From Chara braunii (taxonomy: Eukaryota; Streptophyta; Charophyceae; Charales; Characeae): 26,174 nucleotides of DNA. Position numbers and translations under genes: made by a program. The stretch covers positions 109,289-135,462 of the forward strand of contig BFEA01000128.1 in NCBI GenBank assembly GCA_003427395.1, in the 5' to 3' direction. The notes under the pieces were generated by a model. That model was given only the letters and a program-made list of their open reading frames with translations, made no database searches and had not been told where the DNA came from. This document shows, piece after piece, positions 9,181-18,926 of the stretch; positions within the stretch are counted from its first letter, which is position 1; every line of letters begins with the position of its first letter.

Positions 9181-9990
9181 GAAGGAGAGACCGAGAGTGG
9201 GAGGGAGATCACCCATATTGCCCGCCTCCTGCCCCAGCCATGTCATCATCCCCATCGTCCTCGCCGGGGGCTGACCGAGAATGGGAGGAAGGACGGACTG
9301 GGATCGAACCACACCGAGGAAGGGATAGAAAGAAGGGACGAAGGTTAACCGAGAGTGGGACACACTAAACAAGGGATTATGGATCCAGTGGGAGGAGGAG
9401 AAGGGGGAACGCAACGCAATAGAGTGGCCGAGACACGGTTGGAAATTAACCAGGAGGGGGAGGGAGGAGAGGAAGGAGAGACCGAGAGGGGGAGGGAGAT
9501 CGCCTATATTGCCCGTCCCCTGCCCCGGTCACGTCATCATCCTCATTGTCCCCGTCAGGGGCTGACGGAGAATGGGAGGAAGGGCGGACTGGGATCGAGC
9601 CACGCCAGGGAAGGGATAGAAAGAAGGGACGAAGGTTAACCGAGAGTGGGGACACGCTAAACAGGATTACGGAACCAGTGGGAGGAGGAGAAGGGAGAAC
9701 GCAACGCAATAGAGTGGCCAAGACACGGTGGGAAGCTAACCAAGAGTGGGAGGGAGGAGAGGCTGGGATCGAACACGCTAGAAAGGAGGGACGGAGACCA
9801 ATCGAGAGTGGGAGGGAAGAGGTTGGGATCGGGCCACGCCGAGAGGAGGAGTGGAAGGGGAGGAGGGAGGGCGATCGAAACACGCCAAGAAAGGAATACG
9901 GAACCAGTGGGAGGGGTGGAGGGGAGACGAGCTAAGAAGGGATTACGAAATGAGTGGGAGGAGGAGAGGGGGGAGAGGGGGGAACGCAAC
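9181..9990 (+). repeat. G/A-rich tandem repeat, about 291-bp period
   Basis: Two long units start at 9181 and 9472 and share GGGAGATC, TATTGCCCG, GGGATAGAAAGAAGGGACG, GGTTAACCGAGAGTGGG and the GCAACGCAATAGAGTGGCC block. More diverged partial units continue to about 9990. Confidence 0.8.
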
Positions 9991-10364
9991 GTATTAGGCC
10001 GCGAGGAGAGAATGAAGCCAGGAGTGGGGGAGGGGGAAGCAGAGGAGGGCGACATAAACAAGCTGAGAGGGTGGTGGAAATGCCAAGACAGCGAAGAAAC
10101 GGCAGAGACAAGGTGCAGCGAGTCCATCGTAAGATAGACTCAACAATAATTTCCCGTGGGATTGCCAGGCACTACGCCCTGGGACGTCTTGAAGGGCTCG
10201 GGTAAAGGGAGATGCAAGGGACGACAGAGGGAGGGGGGGGGCAAAAACGGGGACAAGGAGCAGATGGCATGCCAGGGAATCAGGCTAGTTGAGTAGGAGA
10301 GTCACAAGGGACGACAGAGAGAGGGGGGGATGGCCTGTCAGGGAACCAGGCTAACAGAGAAAGG

Positions 10365-12201
10365 ATGCACACTGATGCCACCCACAAATCATGGGCGGAT
10401 AGGATAAAAAAACCCTTTGCAGATCAGATGTTATCAATTCAACGGAAAAAGGAAGGAGAAAACAAGGAAATGAAGGAAGAGTGGAAAATTCCGCTAGGAA
10501 ATCTGACGACGGCAGGGGTCTTTTTTATGACCCGCCTCCTCTCAGCTTCGGAAAACAGGATTCTTCAACAGGAAGGAAGATCCACCATAGTCAAAGCTCT
10601 CCCCGGGGAAACTGTGAAAATGCGCGATGAGTTATACTGCGGCATGCTAGCAATTGGGCGTTTCATGATGATGCTGCCTTCAAATCAACGAGCAACAAAG
10701 TGGGGTGGGTTAGAGAACGCCTGGGTGCTTTCAAAGGGTCTGTCGAAGGGGTGTATGAATTTTTTCTCGTACAACCAATCTCGTCATCCGTAATAACGGT
10801 CATCTGCATGTACGAAGCAGATAAGAAAACAATGGATGGATGGCGATCACTTCGCTGCGACGGATCTGAGGTCTGGATCTACCCCTGGTCGCCTCCAAAA
10901 CAACAACAACCGGAGGAGAAAAGGGAGCAACTTATGAGAGAATACTTCTGGGTGGAATTTAGGCACATCCCGATCAAAATCCAGGCTGCATTCATACAGG
11001 ATTTCGCCGAGAAGTTTGACGTGGTTGACTTCATCGACCCCTTCCCCCCTCACGTGCCCCGGAGAGATGATCACCTCATGCTGCGGAGGGACAGATCTTT
11101 ACGGTCGACGACATCATTCCCTATTGCATTAGCGGGAAAATATACCGCGTACATACCGCCCACAAATTACGGCCATGGTGCGTCAAATGCCAGGCATACG
11201 GGCACCTATACTCTGACACGGCATGCACTCGTCACCCATCCCGCGCAGCAAAGCCCACAGGGCGGCTGCAAAAGGACCCTTTTGCAGACACCCGGTGGCG
11301 GTCGGTTGACCCTGGCCATGAAGGCTGGGTCTACATAGACGAACCTGGACAGAGGGGGGGGGAGGTGGTAGGCTGGACATGGGAAGGGCAGGGTACCGCA
11401 CGACAGGATATCAGACCGCCTGCGGCCTGGACCCCCCTAAAAACCCTGGAATCCCACCTGCGACAGTCAACCCAGCCAACCCCCGGGGCGGCAGAAAAAT
11501 GGGAACTGTGGGAAAAGGCAAGAACGAAGAAACAAGGAAAAAAGAATAGGTCAGAAGTGCAGCCCAGAACGGGAACTGAACCCGAGGCCAACAGGTTTTC
11601 TCCGCTGATGCAGGCATCTGGCCAGGACAAGAGGGAGGGAGACGGGGGCCCGGGACCAGAGGGGGGACAGACTAGTCAAGGGAGTATGGTCACTCCGCTG
11701 TTGAAGAAATCCGGTTACAAATCTGGTCATGACAGAGGGGAGGGAGAAGGGGGACTGGGACTAGAGGAGGACCAGACCAGGCAGAAAAACCAGGAGAACG
11801 GTACCTCAACCTCTGAAAAGGAACCAGTGAACCAGAGCCACCATGTACCTCCCTCCCAGGAACTGCGCTGTGCAGAACAAGCGGGGCAACCTCAACAGAC
11901 ACACCAAGAGTCACAACTAGTACAGCCACACCACGCCCCGCCTCCCATGGATCAGGGGAATCACGCAGAAGCATCACACCAGGGGGTGATGCAACAGGCT
12001 CTCCAGACACACCAGGCGCATCCACCAGTGCGGCAAGAGGAGGTGACACAACAGACACAACAGTCACACCAGGTCCAACAGCCACACCAGGCGCCACCAT
12101 CACTACGGCAAGAGGAGGGGACACGACAGCCACACCAGTTACAACAGCCACGCCAGACGCAAAAAACAGAGCAGTCTATGAACGGGCAGCCGGAACAGTA
12201 A
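10365..12201 (+). pseudogene. LINE ORF1, N-terminal and zinc-knuckle part (frameshifted)
   Basis: ORF1 encodes the RNA-binding, chaperone-like partner of ORF2. ATG at 10365 opens frame 3, homologous sequence moves to frame 2 near 10700-10730 and to frame 1 near 11080. The segment at about 10850-11040 (VWIYPWSPP ... YFWVEFRHIPIK ... FAEKFDVVDFID) resembles the DUF4283-like region of plant LINE ORF1. A knuckle follows at 11179-11219 in frame 1: Cys-x2-Cys-x4-His-x6-Cys within WCVKCQAYGHLYSDTAC. From about 11500 the protein is hydrophilic and becomes very rich in Gln, His and Pro (11880-12180). Frame 1 is open to TAA at 12199-12201, after which the same frame continues with more Gln-rich sequence, so this stop looks secondary. 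Confidence 0.75.
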
Positions 12202-13302
12202 CTACGGCTGAAACAACAGGCAAGGGCGAAACAACCACAACAGCCACAACAATCGGAACCGACTGCACAACAGCCACAACAATCGGAATCGACTGCACAA
12301 CAGCAAGTAGGACACGCGCAGACCACACAAACCGAACACGAATGTCACACGTCGGACTTCTTTTCGGACGCCTTTGGGGCCCGACAAATGGACATTGATA
12401 CCGTCTCCCCTCCCCCGCCGGATGTAGAAATGACAGACAGTCCAATGGACCCGGACCCCCCCCCCCAGGAGCTGGACCTGGATCAAAAGATCCAGACAAT
12501 CACGGAGTGGATCATCAAACACCTCCGGGCGGAGACCGCCACAGGGGGAGACGATTATTGGGACGCGGCGTATGTGGAACTGGTCACCCTCTTAAACGAT
12601 AGTCCGACACTCAGATCAGCGTTAACAACCGGCCCCCCGACACATCTGACATGGGCAGAGAGCTTCCAGAGAATCCTGATTATCGCTCGAAGCCGATTTC
12701 GCCCTTTGCCCGCCCCAGATCGGGCGCCCCCCCAACACCCTCCCGCCCCAGGTGCAACACAAGGGGAGGTTGGGGAGGAAGGATTGACCTCCAGGCGACT
12801 CAAGCTGCCACAACTAGTGGAACGGGGCCTTTTCGAGGTGCCCCTCGCTAAGACGAACGACATATTGGTGCTCCCTTGGCGCAAAGCGGAAGGAAAATGG
12901 GAGATTGGGCTCTCCTCGCTAGGTGCGCATGGCGGTGTGACGCTGCAAGGGTGGGACTTCCCGGGACAGATCCCAGACATTAGAGAAAGGGACAAAATCT
13001 TCACGGAGCAAATGCAAGCCTTTGTACCTAGGCACTATGCACCTGGGGCGAGGGCGGGGGTGAGATTTGCGGACTGGGACATGCAGATTGCAAGGAATGA
13101 CTTGTATCTGTTGTTTGAACCCAATAAAACGGCCAACCTACGCTGGCTCAATCACGCGGCCATGCTTGACCTGCAGTGTGCAAAGGTTAAGTCTGGAGAG
13201 TACTGGTCTGAAGATGATGTGTGCAGATGCCTGTGTAGAATCCTGCGGAAGAAAATCCTCCTTATGGACACATGGGGTACTCGAAAATGGCGCCCCTTGT
13301 GA
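12202..13302 (+). pseudogene. LINE ORF1, C-terminal part with unrecognised domain
   Basis: It continues frame 1 of the upstream segment after the TAA at 12199-12201. The first 60 codons keep the Gln-rich repeats (two near-identical CCACAACAATCGGAA(C/T)CGACT blocks). The first ATG is 12388 (304 codons to TGA at 13300-13302). After an acidic/Pro stretch (DIDTVSPPPPDVEMTDS), residues 30-110 are probably helical. Residues 145-300 form a globular region with WEIGLSSLGAHGG, FVPRHYAPGARAGVRFADWD and LRWLNHAAMLDLQ. I know no family for it. It lies directly before ORF2, so it is either an extended ORF1 tail or a separate ORF. Confidence 0.6.
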
Positions 13303-13327
13303 TTATACCATGCGGCACTCCGCGTGA

Positions 13328-13933
13328 ACACACCGCAAACAACATCCACAATTGGCCGACCTTGATACACTGTATTGTAGAAACCCGGCCTGGAAACAAT
13401 GTGTCAAAACGGCAGATCTTGACCTCCGCTCTATCAACGTCAATGGTCTGGCAACCTACAATCCAGAAAAATGTCAGGCCATTTGGGACCAACTCAGAGG
13501 GGTGGGGGGGCGACAATGGCCAGATGTGATATGTGTGCAGGAAACCCACCTGCAGGATAAACCAGCACACAACAGAGCCCACAAGATGGTCTGGCCCCAC
13601 ACGGCGGTAACAGCCTATGCCGCTAGGCCAGGCTCGGCGGGAGTGGCGATCTGGATACCCCCCGACTCTCGATTTGAGATAGTTCATTGGGCGGTGGACG
13701 ACGAAGAAGGGCGGTGGGTATCAATACTAGGAATGCTGGAGCTAGAGCTACTTTGCATCTTATGCATCTACTCCCCTAACACGGCCGGGGAAAGGAGAAC
13801 CTTTCTAGGCAACCTAGGGGCGCGCGTACCAGATGGCATCCCGCTGGTTATTGCAGGGGACTTTAATGCCGCCCCAGAGAGAGGGCAAGACAGATGGAAC
13901 CCTCAGGGGTCCCCAGCCTTTGCAGCAGAATAA
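13328..13933 (+). pseudogene. LINE ORF2, APE-type endonuclease domain
   Basis: This nicks target DNA to prime reverse transcription. The frame opens after TGA 13325-13327 with no in-frame ATG nearby, so the original start is lost or shifted (an ATG in another frame lies at 13272). Endonuclease motifs appear in order: LRSINVNGL (Asn), ICVQETHL (catalytic Glu), IYSPN, and AGDFNAAPE (Asp and Asn). TAA at 13931-13933 interrupts the domain. The same frame then continues with the rest of the endonuclease, including SRIDLIL and GLDHK, so only a point stop separates the two pieces. Confidence 0.85.
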
Positions 13934-15781
13934 GATGAACAATTGATCGCAGACCTGTGTGAAGGCCTGGCAGTCTTCGACACCTTCCGCCGCCTACACC
14001 CCACGGACCGCACTTTCTCCTGTGTCAGGGATAGCGATCCGGCCAGGCTGTCCAGGTCACGAATTGACCTCATACTACTCTCCAAGGATCTAGAGGGCGC
14101 CCATCGATGGGCAGCCATCCTTCCACGCAGTCCATATCCAGGTTTAGATCACAAAACATGTGGGATAATACTCACCATGCGAAAACGACCGGATCAAGGA
14201 CCCGGTTTTTTCAAACTAAATACCTCACTACTGCCCGATCACCAATTCAAACAGATGATCCAGTGTGAGTGGCAGTTCTGGCGCCGACAGAAGGGGCATT
14301 TTGACTCGTTCTCTACATGGTTCAACAACGGCCTGATCTTCCTAGCTAAAAAATGCAAAGATTTTTCCAAAGCAAAAGCGGCCCTAAGACACCAACAAGA
14401 GTATACTACCCATCAGGAACTGCTAAACCTGGAACACCAGGTAGATTCGCACCTTCACACCACACACATCCAGGAAGTCAAGGCCAAACTTCTCCAATAC
14501 GCGCAGCATAGATGGCAAGGCATTAGAATACGAGGAAAAATGTCCAAATTCACTCAGGAAGCCACAATGGACGCTCATTTTTTTAGCATGGCGACTGCCC
14601 GTGCGAGACGTACGATAATCGAAGCGTTGTATGACCTGGACAGAGGGAATGAGATCCTTGCAATGAACACCGCACATTGCACTCTAATCACGCGTAGTTT
14701 CTTCAAGCAACTCTACGAATCCCAACTCCCGGCCCTGCGGGGGGAGGCATGGATGCGAGACTTAGAAGAATTCCGAGCACCTATGGATAAACATCTGTCT
14801 CCCACGCAGCAAGAGTACCTGGAACGTCCCCCGACAAAAGAGGAGATATGGGCAGCACTTCTTCAGATGAGGGAAGAAAAGACACCAGGCATAGATGGTT
14901 TCCCCAAGGAGTTTTGGGAAACAATGTGGTCAGAAATTAGCACAGACCTGTGGGCATTCTACCAGCACGTCTGGGAGGATGGGGAAATGGGAGCAGTAGT
15001 GGGGAAAGGAGTGTTGACCCTGCTGTACAAAAAAGGGGATAAAATGAACATTAGGAACTACCGACCGATTACTCTCCTCACAGTCGTCTATAAAATCCTC
15101 TCCAAAGCCCTGGCAAACCGAATGGTGGAGACCCTGGCAGACGTGATCCACCCAGCACAGACGGGATTCATGACTGGCCGGAACATACAAGAGAATATCC
15201 TGTTGGTCAATGAAATTGTCTGTCTAGCACGAAGAAACCGGGCAAATGCGGCAATCGTCTTCATTGATTTTGAGAAGGCATATGATCACGTCGACTGGAT
15301 CTTTCTAGATAAGTGCTTGGAGAAAATGAATTTCGGGCCTGTCTTTAGACGATGGATAGGCATCTTACACAAAAACGCCACTACCTGCGTACAGGTAAAT
15401 GGATCGGTGGCACCTCCCTTTGAGCTCCAGCGATCAGTCAGGCAAGGGGACCCCATCGCTCCTTTCCTTTTTCTGGTCATCATGGAAGCCCTCTCGGCCA
15501 ACCTAAGACACAACAAAGATCTAACCCGAATCAGGATCCCCAACATCCCGGAGGAAGCGGTGCCCATTTGCTCCCTGTTCGCCGACGATCTTACCATCAT
15601 GGTCGAAGCAAATGCGCAGAACATGGAGGAGGTCCAGGCCCTCATGGACCGCTTCGGCAACGTGTCGGACATGACTGTCAACTGGGGACAGAAGACAGTG
15701 GGATGGTGGCTGCACCACCAGAGAGGCAGGCCGCCAGAGAATCTGTGCATCACATGGCTCCCCCCAGGCGACCCCCCTTAG
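13934..15781 (+). pseudogene. LINE ORF2, endonuclease end and reverse transcriptase
   Basis: Same frame as the endonuclease piece. Residues 40-75 hold SRSRIDLILLSKDL and the catalytic GLDHK. A helical linker follows (about 90-270), then the RT: TPGIDGFPKEFW, YKKGDKMNIRNYRPITLL (fingers), GFMTGRNIQENILL, VFIDFEKAYDHVDW (motif A Asp), SVRQGDPIAPFLF (motif B) and CSLFADDLTIM (motif C with both catalytic Asp). All catalytic RT residues are present. The frame stops at TAG 15779-15781. Just before and after, LINE-like sequence runs briefly in another frame (LRVLGALLTAKG) before frame 2 resumes, indicating a pair of compensating indels at about 15770-15850. Confidence 0.88.
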
Positions 15782-17521
15782 AGTCTTGGGAGCTTTACTT
15801 ACAGCCAAAGGGAAACCCGTCACAAATGATGATGGCTGATCAGACCAGCGCAGGCTAAGGTGCTGAAATGGAACCATAAACACACATCGATCTTTGGGCG
15901 GGCTCTTGTTATTAATAATGTCGTGCTTGCCACGCTTTGGTATCGAGCTATTCTCTGGCCCATAAGCAAAGGTGGGCTTAAGACGCTCAAGCAACAGCTG
16001 GCGGCCTTCCTATGGAGGGGGGACAGTAGTAACGCCCACGCCATCAGTCGGGTGGCATGGGACTCTGTGGTTCAGCCTAAGGCTAGGGGAGGGCTCGGGA
16101 TCGTGGAACCCCCCACACAGCTTCAGGCTCTGAGCATCCACTGGATTCAACACATCATCTTTGAAACCTCCTCCCCCTGGGTTCCCTTGGCATTAACACA
16201 AATCGCGGCTTTGGCCTCGGAACCCCCCCCGGAAATAGACCCTCTCACATGGCTCGAGGACAGGTGCTGGAGACTCCCAAGGAAATATAGGAGTGGGGCC
16301 CCCGTGGACGAACACTGGATACGCCTCCTACACACGTGGAGGAGGCTCCCACTCCCCGATCGCCCCACCCCAGATAGATGGGAAGAGATAATTAGGCAAC
16401 CGCTGTTTGGAAATAGACTGATTACAGATCCTCTTGGGCAGGTGAGAAACAGCTCGGACTCCCCCTGGAAAATTTGGGTGAAACACGGGGTGTTGAGGGT
16501 GGGGGACCTATGGGATGGGGAAAACAGAGAATGGAAAAGCGTCGATCGAATGAAAAGGTGCTTGCGCTACTGCCACTCCCTCGAGACGAAAATGGAAGAA
16601 CTGATTGAAAGCTTTCCTATCCAATGGTACACCAGGCTTAAGCGCGGGCTACGAGATGTGATGGCGGACAGATGGCAGCGCCATCTAAATGTAGACCGAA
16701 GCACGCTCAGACCTATCAAATGGTTCAGCGAGTATCGCAAAGGGCCAGCAAAAATCTCCGCCCTCCAATGGCAAATTGCTCACCGTTGCCTGCCGACAAA
16801 TAACTGGCTGATTGATCATACACAACTCGAGCAACAAGGAAGGGCACTCCCCTGATGCCGAGGTTGTCTCCAAAACTTCCCCGGAAAAAAGCGCCCGGAG
16901 ACGGTTGAGCACATCTTTCTACAATGCCCTGCGGCTGTCCTGCTGTGGAGATGGTGGGATAGGATCTGGAGTCACATTGTCCCAGGCTCATCCTAGCCTT
17001 GGGACTGGAGGGCAATCCTGCTGGGACACTACCCCCCCTTTAGCGACAATACCTTTGTAGCAAACATGTTCTCTCTGGGCTGGCGCACAGTCCTCTGGAC
17101 CATATGGTGGCGAAGATGCATCCTGGAATTGGAAGGGGCCAGGGTAGAACAGGGGGAGGTCACAGAACAGATACGGCTGCTCTTTCAACAAGAAATCACA
17201 GCACAATGGCACAGCGTGAAGGAAAAACTGGGACAGATGCACAGCAGGGGGGATATCCGAAGCATCATCTCCCGCTTCTGTGAAGGCTGGCTGGGGGGGG
17301 AGAGGGAGGGCTGGGTTGCAAGGGTGAGTTGGACAGGAGACAGGCTGGACCAGGGGGAAGGACGAGAGGGAGACCTGGAAAGAGATTATCAGCTCCTGGT
17401 TAAGGACTGGACAGGGGTGGATCCTGGAGAACAGATGAGACCTGCGCAGGAGTTCGACGATCCCTTTTCCTCCCCACCCTTTGGCCATGGAGGAATATGT
17501 GGGGATTTAGAGACATTCTAA
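15782..17521 (+). pseudogene. LINE ORF2, C-terminal region with zf-RVT-like motif
   Basis: It resumes in the ORF2 frame by 15835-15860 (KVLKWNHKHTSIFGRALV), typical of the region after the RT in plant LINEs. It runs open to TGA at 16853-16855. It then continues in the same frame with CRGC...ETVEHIFLQCP and LLWRWW, the Cys/His pattern of the zf-RVT domain that follows RT in plant L1 ORF2. A TAG at 16997-16999 interrupts again, and the frame then runs to the natural end at TAA 17519-17521. The whole ORF2 is about 1,390 codons, within the usual size. The TGA is consistent with decay of a CGA codon. Confidence 0.8.
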
Positions 17522-18041
17522 GACTCCCTTCTTGGCATTCCCAGTACTCTGTAACATTTTCGGTATTCTTGGCTTGACAACCATTAGGCGCAGTGCAGCC
17601 TAGTTCAGCTTGTTTTTCAGCCTGTTTTTTGTTGCTTTCTGCTTTCTGTTTTTCCAGTTGTTCAAGTTCTTTTTCCAAACACTTGCTATTACAGATGTGC
17701 AAAGACACAATAAGCACCAAGAGGATAGTAGGTGGCTGGCAGAGGCTAGGGGATGGAGGGAGATTCCACTGGTGCTCCCCGGTGGTTCCCCCCCCAATAC
17801 CCAACCGCGCGGCAGGTTAGGTATGGAAGAGTAGATTGAGCATGGGACGCTGGACCGAGTTTCCAGCACATTGGCGTCACTTTCATTGCTGTACTATTTT
17901 GTAAAGATGTATTTAAGGGACGCTGGACCCGGTTTCCAACAGGTGTTGCTCCCCACCAATAGATGGAGCGGCCCGCCAGGCAAAGCCTCAATCCCGGTGG
18001 TTCTCTTACCACCACCAGGATAGAGGTCTTACGCAAGGGCC
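17522..18041 (+). other. LINE 3' UTR
   Basis: Non-coding sequence between the ORF2 stop and the poly(A) tail. It contains a 73-bp-spaced direct repeat, GGGACGCTGGACC(G/C), at 17844 and 17917. It ends CTTACGCAAGGGCC before the A run. An antisense open frame across 17590-17700 is noted in the findings. Confidence 0.6.
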
Positions 18042-18078
18042 AAAAAAAANAAAAAAAAAAAAAAAAAAAAAAAAAAAA
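18042..18078 (+). repeat. LINE poly(A) tail at the right insertion junction
   Basis: 36 A and one N (18050) are followed directly by GAATCGCGCG, which is integrase sequence on the minus strand (the DRDARF codons). This marks the 3' end of the LINE. Confidence 0.9.
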
Positions 18079-18270
18079 GAATCGCGCGTCGCGATCAGAC
18101 ACAATGGATAGAGGGAAACCATACTCACTAACCCATCGCATCTGGAATTTCTGAATCACAAGCTCAGTTCGAGCTTCAGCAGGTAAGGGAATAAACATGG
18201 CGTATTTAGAGAAACGATCCACAATAACCATAACTTGACTGTTGCCATTGCGGCTCTTGGTGAGGTTCAT
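18079..18270 (-). pseudogene. pol: Gypsy integrase catalytic core, N-terminal half
   Basis: On the minus strand this frame begins near 18270, after a shift from the preceding segment. It contains VDFMNLTKSRNG (first catalytic Asp), VIVDRFSKYAMFIPL, and SIVSDRDARF (second catalytic Asp). It ends in the LINE poly(A) tail immediately after DRDARF. The third acidic residue is now about 10 kb away at 7830-7860. DNA strand transfer by this copy is therefore impossible. Confidence 0.88.
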
Positions 18271-18926
18271 AAAGTCAACAGAATGGACTCACCTGGTTCG
18301 TTGGGAATTGGTAATGGTTTCAATAGACCAAGTGGATTCTCATGTGATGATTTGTTCCTTTGACACACCAGAGAAGTACGCACATAAGTTAGTACATCTT
18401 CTTTTAAACCCTTCCACTCGAAGCGTTCTCTCATCTCTGCATAAGTTTTCTTGAAGCCAAAATGACCTTCTGAATCATGGCATTCCCCAATTAGTAGACT
18501 TTTAATTTCTTCTTTATGAGGAATACACAATCTTTGTTCAGTTTCGTCAATCAAGAAAAGTAGACCATCAGTTATACGGTAGTTGGGAAGTAAAGCGGGG
18601 GTTTTCGCAAGGACATCCATAATGGGTTTCCAGATAGGGTCAGTAGTGTATCCTTGTCGAATCTTTTCTTTTAAGTCACTCCCAACATCTAAATAAGAGA
18701 CAATTGCACCAAAGAAGTCACACCTTCTGGACAATGCATCTGCAACCACATTAGACTTACCTTCGATAGTTTTCAACTCAAAGTCGAAAGTATCAATGAA
18801 TGCAGACCATCGAACCAACTTATCAGAGAGTCTAGGCTGTGTCTTTATCCACTTTAGAGTAGAGTGGTCTGAGTACACAGTAAAGTGTCTCCCTAATAAG
18901 TAGTGTTTCAGGTGTTTAGTGCACAT
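18267..18926 (-). pseudogene. pol: Gypsy RNase H end and integrase zinc-binding domain
   Basis: The frame continues pol after a shift near 18910. Residues 1-70 are the end of RNase H/connection (FTVYSDHSTLKW, then NVVADALSRR, a very typical Gypsy signature). Residues 140-200 are the integrase HHCC domain: HDSEGH gives both His, but the first Cys of the C-x2-C pair is Ser (TSLVCQRNKSS; Ser codon 18372-18374). The Gypsy consensus here is normally Cys. Sequence then shifts frame at about 18270-18290 into the catalytic core. Confidence 0.88.

Larger units (their letters stand above)
7940..10364 (+). promoter_or_regulatory. LINE 5' UTR / promoter region made of tandem repeats
   Basis: No credible coding sequence. 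8043-8240 holds partial repeats of GTGGA(C/T)(A/G)GGGAAACG and GTGGGAGCCATAGC. About 8530-9180 is C-rich with an approximately 257-bp repeat (GACCCGGACATTC at 8756 and 9013). 9181-10340 is G/A-rich with an approximately 291-bp repeat (GAAGGAGAGACCGAGAG-like at 9181 and 9472; AACGCAACGCAATAGAGTGG in both) and further partial copies. A last pair of units near 10210-10350 shares CAAGGGACGACAGAG. Tandem monomers upstream of ORF1 are typical of promoter arrays in some L1 families, so an internal promoter is inferred. Confidence 0.6.
7940..18078 (+). mobile_element. Plant-type L1 LINE (non-LTR retrotransposon), near full length
   Basis: About 10.1 kb on the plus strand: a long repeat-structured 5' region, ORF1 with a CCHC knuckle, ORF2 with APE endonuclease, RT and a C-terminal zinc motif, a 3' UTR and a poly(A) tail at 18042-18078. 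It sits inside the Gypsy integrase, so it is the younger insertion. Minus-strand target sequence ends ATTCTTTT at the right junction, a T-rich primer site of the kind used in target-primed reverse transcription. The exact 5' end is uncertain, and the first few hundred bases could be a separate small insertion. Confidence 0.88.

Noticed and set aside
8533-10205. Many Pro/Arg/Gly-rich open frames on both strands in the LINE 5' region
   Set aside because: They follow from the skewed tandem repeats (few A/T-rich stops). No frame is conserved between repeat units.
11690-12499. Minus-strand Cys/Val-rich frames opposite ORF1
   Set aside because: They are shadows of the CAA/CAC/CAG-rich Gln/His codons of ORF1 on the other strand.
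17746-18078. Continuation of the integrase frame through the poly(A) tract as a Phe run
   Set aside because: The Phe run is only the LINE poly(A) tail read on the opposite strand. The integrase sequence ends at 18079.
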